NCBI RefSeq assembly: GCF_026151205.1
Contig: NC_087079.1
Coordinates: 1,204,028-1,268,027 of the forward strand
DNA length: 64,000 nt
Direction of reading: 5' to 3'
From: Bolinopsis microptera
Lineage: Eukaryota > Ctenophora > Tentaculata > Lobata > Bolinopsidae
The translations under genes were made by a program, and so were the position numbers. Position 1 is the first letter of the stretch. Each line of letters begins with the position of its first letter. The notes under the pieces are model-generated. The model had not been told where the DNA came from, searched no databases, and saw only the letters and a program-made list of their open reading frames with translations. Shown piece by piece: positions 58,201 to 64,000 of the stretch.

Positions 58201-60913
58201 ACACATTTTCATAATCATTCGATTTTAAATTATCTGTGTTCTACATCGTAACACTGTTACCACAGGACAGTAAGAAAGCAGTTCTGACGGTTCTGAACCC
58301 CCTTGATGGATCACTGCAGTACAGACAAGAGTTCGAGTCTAAACTAGCTCAGGTTTAGACGTAGAAACTGTCTTTTTATACAACACAATATTATTTATTC
58401 AACACAATATTGTTGTTAATACTATTAACGATTTAACGGTGTTCAATTCGTTGTCGAATTAAGCTATTCCTATTTTGTCGTTTAGAAATTAAACTACTGA
58501 TCTACATAATTTTCTAATTTTATATGGTTTCAGATTCAGCTGACTGCTGTAGAAGATAATGAGTTCGCCAAGGTCATGCTGATTCTTACGGATGACAACG
58601 AGGTACTGGTTTTTTACATTTTGAATAGAACTTTCTATTAAAGAATATGTCATAAATGTCTTGCATAATGAGACATAGTTAGAACCTAAAATTGCGATGA
58701 TATTTTCTAATTGATTAAAGTAGATATGGCCATGATCTACACATTCAATATATAATCGACTTATCATCCAATTAACTAATTAACTAATTAGCATATCGTA
58801 CAATTAACTCATTAACTAATTAACTAATTAACTAATTACTCCAGGTACACACCTACCCTCCCCGACTTCACAAGCTAGTGGAACATCTCCCACTCTATTT
58901 CACTCTCGTATACCCTGACCAGATGGAACTCAAGGGATTTTTCCTCAAAGGTAGGAACAACATTTAAGGAAAAGAATGAAGAGGACTGAAAAAGCTGATC
59001 ATATAAGTTTTAAGTTGAAAAAAAAACAGGGCCAGCTTTTGGTTGGTCGATTGTGGATGAGTTTGAATTTGTAATGTATGGATTATTGATAAGATAGCAC
59101 AAACTGTTGGAGGTTTCTTTTGATAGTTCTAATTTGCCTATCATAGCCACTGTAAATAGTAAGTAACGTTCTAATCGCAGGAACAAGAGTTGAAGAAACT
59201 TGGTCAGCTCATCTGAGAGGAGACAAGATATTAGATGTGAAAAGTAAAGCTACTAATGGTTAGTTTTAAATACAGATGATAATTACAATTAAATCCCATC
59301 AGCGCTCCGGTACAAGGTATGTAGTCGCCCATCTAACACTCAAGAAATTATAACTGCAGCTCTTGCCTGAATTAATCTAACATTCCCATTGTACCACAGA
59401 CGCAGTTTACTCTCAAGGTAGAGTACTAGGGGACAGGTCCGTTCTTCACAAGTACATCAACCCCAATGTGATGGCTGTTGCAGTAGAGTCAGGAACTGGA
59501 GACAAGGGTTTTTACTTTTTTTAAATTTCCTTTTAAGCATAACAAGTTCTTATATTTGACCTGTAGATTTGCTCGGATATCTGAAACACAACATTGATCT
59601 AAATGTTGAATCTCACCTTTATGTCTGTTAAAGTAGGCTAGAATCCCCCGCTAAATACCAGCCCCTCCGCTAAACTAACCCCCCCCCCCCCGGCCCCCCG
59701 CTAAACTAACTCCACCTCTCAGTTCTGGTGGACGTGCAGCTGTACGACATGATATCCGGCACCCAGCTGTACCACGCCCGACACAAACAGTACTCTGGTC
59801 CAGTGCACCTCCTGGTGGTGGAGAACTGGTTACTTTACCACATCTGGTGCAGCAAGCTGAGGAGATACGAGGTGGTGGTCGTGGAGTTCTTCCTACCCAG
59901 CGCTCCTAACACGTATGTAGCAGTTAAATTAGCTTTTATACTAGCACATTATTATTAAGTGCTATTTATATTATATGACAAGTTTGTGCTATGTATTTCT
60001 TAAGTTCTCAAAATTTAAAAATCTGATTACTTAATAATAGATTATTTCACTTCTGCATGTAATGAAACTATAAACCACAGTTTGTAACTATTGTACCTAA
60101 CAGTACCTCACTAATACTACTCCTTCCCTCAGGACTGAGTTCTCGTCCCTCTTCCCCCGAACCCCCTCCTTCTCAATCCAACAAGCTTACATCGCCACCT
60201 CCCCCCTCTCTGCTGTCGCTGTTACAACTACTCTCAAGTCCATCACTAACCGGGCTGTACTTTGTAAGTCATGTCATGTAGTAGTCAATAAACTATACTG
60301 AAGGATTGCTCCAAGCCCTCATATCAAGTACAGCTGGGTTAATAAATGTTCCCTGAACTTCCAGCAACTTAAGTCAAACACACCTTGTGTAAGCCAGTTT
60401 CACATTCTACACACCACGTAACCATGGTAACTACCACGTAATCATGGTAACTACACTACTAACACTACTAACACTACTAACTCTGCTCAGTTGCTGAATC
60501 AGGAGGCAGGATAGCTCTGGTACCCAAGGCCCTACTGGACCCCCGCAGACCCACCATCCCCACAGCTGAGGACAGACAAGAACAGCTGGTACCCTACACC
60601 CCGCAACTTGCTCTAGCTCCCATGTCTTACGTTACCTACAACAAAACGGTACGGTACCCCGAATTGTGTTATTTACTTCGATCACAATAACATAATGGAA
60701 TCAATTATGTCACATGGTATTCACTGACAGATCAGATAATGTTTAAGATAAATTTGAAATCTATCTGTTTGCACTTTGCACTTTGCTGCAGTTGACTGAT
60801 ATGATATGTACTTATTTTAGCTACAAGATATCACTGGCATGGTTACGGGTGTTACCGGTCTTGAGTCCACATCTCTCCTCTTCGCTTACGGAACTGACCT
60901 CTATTTTGCAAGG
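40219..60913 (+). CDS. EMC1: ER membrane protein complex subunit 1, 20 exons seen, 3' end outside
   Basis: Exons: 40219-40304, 40428-40657, 40927-41074, 41209-41370, 43323-43426, 43524-43651, 56699-56879, 57014-57124, 57366-57487, 57672-57826, 58024-58135, 58266-58352, 58534-58602, 58845-58950, 59181-59258, 59400-59507, 59723-59912, 60133-60263, 60491-60648, 60821-60913. Phases join for 853 codons; the vertebrate protein has about 990. A signal peptide ([18 protein letters not shown]) leads directly to [10 protein letters not shown], the EMC1 mature start. Then come the PQQ-like propeller strands ([18 protein letters not shown]), [47 protein letters not shown] and [23 protein letters not shown]1 is the large luminal subunit of the EMC insertase for tail-anchored and multipass membrane proteins. 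The final exon(s) with the TM helix and C-terminus lie beyond 64000. The least certain junction is 56879/57014. Confidence 0.93.
41400..42250. repeat. Duplicated palindromic blocks in EMC1 intron 4
   Basis: Segments around 41421-41500 and 41790-41930 are repeated in order at 42056-42245 (CAGTACCTC, CCATCCTCAGTGA, AAAAATTCAGT, GAAATTTGGG, GGAAAGCTGAAATCTGAAAATGTCCTA). The first copy holds a perfect 24-bp palindrome at 41833-41856 centred on CCGCGG, and a 28-bp near-palindrome at 41863-41890. The second holds a 12-bp perfect stem (GAAAATGTCCTA-TCGG-TAGGACATTTTC). Confidence 0.7.
44044..49230 (-). CDS. Type I receptor: SRCR, ephrin-receptor-like repeats, TM, tyrosine-rich tail; eight exons
   Basis: Minus-strand exons: 49081-49230, 48721-48895, 45792-45999, 45424-45627, 45129-45292, 44852-44974, 44562-44691, 44044-44383. 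Phases 0,1,2,2,1,1,2 close to a 497-residue protein. Residues 1-16 are a signal peptide ([16 protein letters not shown]). Residues about 18-130 form one SRCR domain ([37 protein letters not shown]). Next are four or so cysteine-rich GCC2/GCC3 ephrin-receptor-like modules (GCTPGDY...[16 protein letters not shown]...[27 protein letters not shown]). A single TM follows ([20 protein letters not shown]). The 113-residue tail carries PIYERP, VIYDDP, QYVEP, MYVQ, EYVQ, GYSVF and NIYDNI; the first three are YxxP sites like those bound by Crk SH2 domains. The gene lies wholly inside EMC1 intron 6, antisense. A polyadenylation signal in minus sense is at 43865-43870. SRCR receptors act in recognition and adhesion; the ligand is unknown. 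Confidence 0.8.
46015..48622. repeat. 32-bp minisatellite with 64-bp dimer and higher-order units
   Basis: About 2.6 kb in an intron of the receptor gene. Two 32-bp monomers alternate: GGGTTATTCAGGGCTACAAA... and GGGTTATTCGGCGCTACAGA..., giving a 64-bp dimer. A junction variant, GAGAATAGAGGTGG, recurs at about 46072, 46431, 46726, 47085, 47380, 47547, 47842 and 48329. Most spacings are 359 or 295 bp, which differ by one dimer, so there is a higher-order repeat. Confidence 0.92.
49231..50850. other. Upstream region of the receptor gene, within EMC1 intron 6
   Basis: No exon or repeat of note. It should contain the receptor gene's promoter on the minus strand; no defined element was recognised. 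Confidence 0.5.
50856..51020 (-). repeat. Copia 3' LTR
   Basis: 165 bp. Plus-strand ends are TGTTAAC and TTCACA. It looks identical to the LTR at 55726-55890. Confidence 0.95.
51339..55703 (-). CDS. Copia gag-pol polyprotein, intact
   Basis: A single frame of about 1454 codons. It is open to 55724, but the first ATG is at 55703 (MAPPETVRV), just after the primer-binding site. Domain order is that of Copia. Gag comes first, with the zinc knuckle [14 protein letters not shown] near residue 240. Then aspartic protease ([13 protein letters not shown]); integrase with its H-C zinc region and DDE residues in [19 protein letters not shown] and NGIVERHH; reverse transcriptase with DVQAAFLQG and the catalytic [10 protein letters not shown]; and RNase H with [19 protein letters not shown] and [10 protein letters not shown]. 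No stop or frameshift is seen, consistent with the identical LTRs. Gag and pol are in one frame with no visible recoding site, as in many Copia elements. Confidence 0.95.
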   Translation of the reverse strand: MAPPETVRVTSNYKAPPAYSEDQDYCNWKLDLQLWQEFTGLEKKRQGTALLLELKQGKIKDTVRSLGKDVLIAEDAIAKILSHLDKIYLEDSAQTCYRVYGKFEKYVRPEGLSLQSYISEFEKLLADLRRHKITLPEAVLAYRFLNSANLPSEKYDLALATVKDLTYKDMCETIGKIFSVQSNLSTPPASISVKVEHEECNYTYNSTPRGGRGNYRRMSRGRGNHHHPYNRQKSAYTGCYACGDKNHIARWCTSKNRASSSSTDNAQYFAQDGAENVTAMEAEGAFLTFMVVSESEDVVEIPEECLMSDTNLGSLVYESLACAVIDSGCTKTVVGRNWVNHYRETLEEKQLKMMVSEPCSTPFRFGDGLEVISTEKTIIPGRIGKTDVRIEANIVEKELSLLLSKASLKRAGAVLDFTNDTMRFSGDCVDLFETKSKHYCVPLCNKRRMTIGPPDRKTPHLVMTISEEGLFGTDEKEIRRKVEKIHKQFSHPPSDKLKTLLKTAGFKRPEYMKAIDEVSSSCKICLMYKKPKSRPVVGLPRGKVFNECVAMDLKNVPGTPNVYILHMIDSVTRYSAARIIYNKKKETIIQGICSGWISIFGNPKKFMADNGGEFANEEFTEMCQRFNVDVQNSAAESPWSNGIVERHHKMLTEMMVKTKEDSKCNWEVALCWALSAKNSMQMFGGFSANQLTMGRNPSLPNVIDDRLPALEETTVSKTVADNVNAMHSARQAFAKCESSNKIRRALQSQVRTSNDEYYSNGEKVMYKRKGSAKWSGPGVILGRDITHLYILKHGNQYYKCSACHLTRDTTTGYPITSESVVGQPNPSIVSSSPKSPLETQRNFLEDQPSCSMETAVSVPETETLPQSETTATIRPQHKSGLPKARSHVEFLPKYPEEDGEIWHKAYIHSRAGKSTGSYKNCVNIQLDGEESIQCVDWYELAVNWRDDLSPETEEEVLMSSVSMYDQAVVDAKLAELEKFKVNKVYVEVDANEQSNVGVRWVITKKAEGSVKARLVALGYQENSSNIRKDSPTCNRDSIRLLLTIVATESWKLQHIDVQAAFLQGKKISRDVFIIPPKEAETRKIWKLNKCIYGLVDGPRMWYVELRDTLVKLNVVVSSYDESFMFWYDEGKLEGIIAVHVDDLMFSGSKKFEREVIGELKKKFRLSTEVEVEFAYTGLDVKQTQSGILVSQLGYADQISRIEIDPTRVNRNTLPINEKEKQQLRTVCGQLLWVSTQTRPDVAYATCFASNSVTEGTIADLKMVNKTVKFLEKNPLTLRFKKLLLPESVLVVFCDASYGNLKDGSSQGGFIIFLVSLTGKSCPITWQSRKIRRVCKSTLAAESWAMIEAVETCELIQAQLSEIMLSGKLDVIVMTDCKSLHDAIQTSKNVDDKGLRIPIACLRQRVNNSEMTVRWISTKKQLADCLTKAGAPTSLLREVLSSGEFDNELFRIVFQ
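55726..55890 (-). repeat. Copia 5' LTR
   Basis: 165 bp, identical by eye to 50856-51020. It contains a TATA-like AT-rich stretch (TATATATTTGG in minus sense) that may serve as promoter. Confidence 0.95.
55896..56698. other. Rest of EMC1 intron 6
   Basis: AT-rich intron sequence. No exon recognised before the acceptor at 56698. Confidence 0.6.
58770..58840. repeat. TTAACTAA microsatellite
   Basis: Several tandem copies of AATTAACT just upstream of the EMC1 exon 58845-58950. Confidence 0.85.
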
Positions 60914-61365
60914 GTATGTGTCCACAGTTGATATACATATGATTCAAAAAGAATCATAATTATGATACTTTAATTGATATAATATAACGAATTGAAACTC
61001 GGGGGATTTTCAGTAAGAGTATATAATAGTAACTATATCGTATTAAGATGTTACGCAAGCAAATAATTAAGAGCAAAGTTTATAAATCCTTTAGCGCACT
61101 CAAAATAAGTTTTACCCTCTCAATGAATGGAAAAGCAACAAAAAATGTCGCAAAACACAACTGCAATTAATGTACTAGAACAATCTATAACAAACACTTA
61201 TACTGTCATATAACCACAATAAAACCCGTATTCAATGGTCCTTTAAGCACTCGTCATTAAATCATTTGCAACATGAGATTTATGTTGATATAAGCAGTCT
61301 GATAATGTCAGTTAGTTGAATAGTGCTGTATAGTGGTAGTCTGTACCCTACGGTCGTTCCTATCT

Positions 61366-61872
61366 TCTCTCCAAACAGTTCATATCTTCTCTCCAAATTA
61401 TAGTTCCCATCTTCTCTCCAAACAGTTCCTATCCTCTCTCCAAACAGTTCCTATCTTCTCTCCAAACAGTTCCTATCTTCTCTCCAAACAGTTCCTATCT
61501 TCACTCCAAACAGTTCCTATCTTCACTCCAAACAGTTCCTATCTTCTCTCCAAACAGTTCCTATCTTCTCTCCAAACAGTTCCTATCTTCACTCCAAACA
61601 GTTCCTATCTTCACTCCAAACAGTTCCTATCTTCTCTCCAAACAGTTCCTATCTTCTCTCCAAACAGTTCCTATCCTCTCTCCAAACAGTTCCTATCTTC
61701 TCTCCAAACAGTTCCTATCTTCTCTCCAAACAGTTCCTATCTTCTCTCCAAACAGTTCCTATCTTCTCTCCAAACAGTTCCTATCTTCACTCCAAACAGT
61801 TCCTATCTTCACTCCAAACAGTTCCTATCTTCACTCCAAACAGTTCCTATCTTCACTCCAAACAGTTCCTAT
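61366..61872. repeat. 22-bp minisatellite, first block
   Basis: About 22 copies of CAGTTCCTATCTTCWCTCCAAA in the last visible EMC1 intron. Three units (66 bp) make 22 codons, giving an artefactual 197-codon ORF. Confidence 0.92.
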
Positions 61873-61947
61873 TATCACTTCGAGATGGCCAGGCCTACTC
61901 TCATGCTGTCTATATGTGATGATTAACTCTGAAAAACTAGGGACAAC

Positions 61948-62010
61948 TGGGGAATGATCCCAGAACCTCGAGATTTCGCGTCTCTTGCTCTACCAATTGA
62001 GCTACTGACC
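61948..62010 (-). other. tRNA-like relic between minisatellite blocks
   Basis: In minus sense, TAGCTCAATTGGTAGAGCA is a good D-arm/box A and GAGGTTCTGGGATCATTCC resembles a disrupted T-arm. The anticodon stem is only 4 bp, U33 is missing, and the acceptor ends do not pair. It is more likely a tRNA-derived SINE head or pseudogene than a working tRNA. Confidence 0.35.
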
Positions 62011-62198
62011 CTGATTCTCAGAGCGAAATCACCACTCATATACAGCACAATTTCAATTAATTAAATGTTTCGCAGATTGGCAATTGATCGGTGTAGTTGG
62101 TGTTGTACACACTGCACTGATAACGATATCACGTTGTGCGTGTAATGTAAATATAGTGTGGATAAAATGCGAATATATATTCTAAATAACTGACAAAA

Positions 62199-62945
62199 CA
62201 GTTCCTATCTTCACTCCAAACAGTTCCTATCTTCACTCCAAACAGTTCCTATCTTCACTCCAAACTGTTCCCATCTTCACTCCAAACAGTTCCTATCTTC
62301 TCTCCAAACAGTTCCTATCTTCACTCCAAACAGTTCCTATCTTCACTCCAAACAGTTCCTATCTTCACTCCAAACAGTTCCTATCTTCTCTCCAAACAGT
62401 TCCCATCTTCTCTCCAAACAGTTCCTATCTTCACTCCAAACAGTTCCTATCTTCTCTCCAAATTATAGTTCCTATCTTCACTCCAAACAGTTCCTATCTT
62501 CTCTCCAAACAGTTCCTATCTTCACTCCAAACAGTTCCTATCTTCTCTCCAAATTATAGTTCCCATCTTCTCTCCAAACAGTTCCTATCTTCTCTCCAAA
62601 TAGTTCCTATCTTCACTCCAAACAGTTCCTATCTTCTCGCCAAACAGTTCCTATCTTCACTCCAAACAGTTCCTATCTTCTCTCCAAATTATAGTTCCCA
62701 TCTTCTCTCCAAACAGTTCCTATCTTCACTCCAAAGAGTTCCTATCTTCACTCCAAACAGTTCCTATCTTCTCTCCAAACAGTTCCTATCTTCACTCCAA
62801 ACAGTTCCTATCTTCTCTCCAAACAGTTCCTATCTTCTCTCCAAATAGTTCCTATCTTCTCTCCAAATAGTTCCCATCTTCTCTCCAAAGAGTTCCTATC
62901 TTCTCTCTTAACAGTTAACATATACTTTCTTCTCTCCAAACAGTC
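62199..62945. repeat. 22-bp minisatellite, second block
   Basis: The same 22-bp family as 61366-61872. It has more length variants (CCAAATTATAGTTCC) and substitutions, and decays at its right end. Confidence 0.9.
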
Positions 62946-63107
62946 TTAACCCCTGAAATAAGAGTTAGTTTCAGGTGCTGTGTCCTTAATAAATAGCATT
63001 TAAATTTGTGTAGATTGGAGCCCTAATCGACCTTGTAGCGATAGTAAAGATCAACTTTGTGCGATGAAGTACACTGAAGACAGTAATAAGGATAGTTGCT
63101 TACCTGA

Positions 63108-64000
63108 TCTGTCTAAGTGCTGACTGCTGTGTCATCTCACAATGCTCTCTTCCCTCAGTCTCTTTGGAAACAGGTTCTGCTCCCTCCTCTGCTGTGTCAT
63201 CTCACAATGCTCTCTTCCCTCAGTCTCTTTGGAGACAGGTTCTGCTTACCTGATCTGTCTAAGTGCTGACTGCTGTGTCATCTCACAATGCTCTCTTCCC
63301 TCAGTCTCTTTGGAGACAGGTTCTGCTTACCTGATCTGTCTAAGTGCTGACTGCTGTGTCATCTCACAATGCTCTCTTCCCTCAGTCTCTTTGGAAACAG
63401 GTTCTGCTCCCTCCTCTGCTGTGTCATCTCACAATGCTCTCTTCCCTCAGTCTCTTTGGAGACAGGTTCTGCTTACCTGATCTGTCTAAGTGCTGACTGC
63501 TGTGTCATCTCACAATGCTCTCTTCCCTCAGTCTCTTTGGAGACAGGTTCTGCTTACCTGATCTGTCTAAGTGCTGACTGCTGTGTCATCTCACAATGCT
63601 CTCTTCCCTCAGTCTCTTTGGAGACAGGTTCTGCTTACCTGATCTGTCTAAGTGCTGACTGCTGTGTCATCTCACAATGCTCTCTTCCCTCAGTCTCTTT
63701 GGAGACAGGTTCTGCTTACCTGATCTGTCTAAGTGCTGACTGCTGTGTCATCTCACAATGCTCTCTTCCCTCAGTCTCTTTGGAAACAGGTTCTGCTCCC
63801 TCCTCTGCTGTGTCATCTCACAATGCTCTCTTCCCTCAGTCTCTTTGGAGACAGGTTCTGCTTACCTGATCTGTCTAAGTGCTGACTGCTGTGTCATCTC
63901 ACAATGCTCTCTTCCCTCAGTCTCTTTGGAGACAGGTTCTGCTTACCTGATCTGTCTAAGTGCTGACTGCTGTGTCATCTCACAATGCTCTCTTCCCTCA
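63108..64000. repeat. 81/65-bp minisatellite, runs off the window
   Basis: Long units of 81 bp (GCTTACCTGATCTGTCTAAG...) alternate irregularly with 65-bp units in which that start is replaced by GCTCCCTCCTCTG. Each unit contains CTCTTCCCTCAG and GAGACAGGTT, which look like splice acceptor and donor. The array continues past 64000. ORFs of 112 and 166 codons here are repeat artefacts. Confidence 0.92.

Noticed and set aside
61333-63869. ORFs of 197, 112 and 166 codons near the right edge
   Set aside because: They are translations of the 22-bp and 81/65-bp minisatellites within the EMC1 intron.

Overview
The window reads as nuclear DNA of an animal, probably a marine invertebrate. It is AT-rich, uses the standard genetic code, and has genes split by GT-AG introns of about 0.1-3 kb. 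Satellites and transposons are dense. The gene families (EMC1, ABCC4-like transporter, PLPPR-like protein, APMAP-like protein, rhodopsin-like GPCR, ShKT-domain secreted protein, SRCR plus ephrin-receptor-like cysteine repeats) are metazoan. A non-bilaterian such as a cnidarian or ctenophore is plausible, but the sequence alone does not settle the phylum.

Layout. 1-342 holds the last exon of an APMAP-like gene. 343-1089 carries a 166-bp hAT-type MITE. 1090-3004 is a six-exon PLPPR-like gene. It is followed by a 707-bp tandem duplication and then about 4.7 kb of 366-bp satellite (to about 9106). 9107-11509 is a CCGG-rich remnant and a Penelope-like element with GIY-YIG endonuclease. 12290-12740 is a tiny two-exon secreted ShKT gene. 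12962-27115 (minus) is a 20-exon ABCC4-like gene that stops, in this window, inside its second membrane domain. Its introns host a repeat-rich hypothetical gene, an inverted-repeat element, an intact RTE-type LINE and a truncated RTE copy. 30596-31114 (minus) is a second, diverged version of the ABCC first exon. Between the two first exons lies a 1.2-kb 15-bp minisatellite.

32018-34419 is an eight-exon rhodopsin-like GPCR. 34420-40218 is a transposon and structure-rich zone: a 62-bp perfect palindrome, a run of compact hairpins, a broken LINE, an 857-bp TIR element, a second hAT MITE with perfect 8-bp target duplication, and a 985-bp TIR element with another MITE nested inside.

40219 to the right edge is EMC1 (20 exons seen, 3' end outside). 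Its roughly 13-kb intron 6 contains, on the opposite strand, a complete eight-exon type I receptor gene (SRCR, ephrin-receptor-like repeats, TM, tyrosine-rich tail) and a complete Copia retrotransposon with identical LTRs and a 5-bp target duplication. The last visible EMC1 intron is filled with 22-bp and 81/65-bp minisatellites.

Exon models were built by eye from splice sites, reading-frame phase and remembered family sequence. Phases close exactly across each multi-exon model, but none has been checked against transcripts. There is no operon logic here. The main themes are nested genes, partial gene duplication and repeat expansion inside introns.
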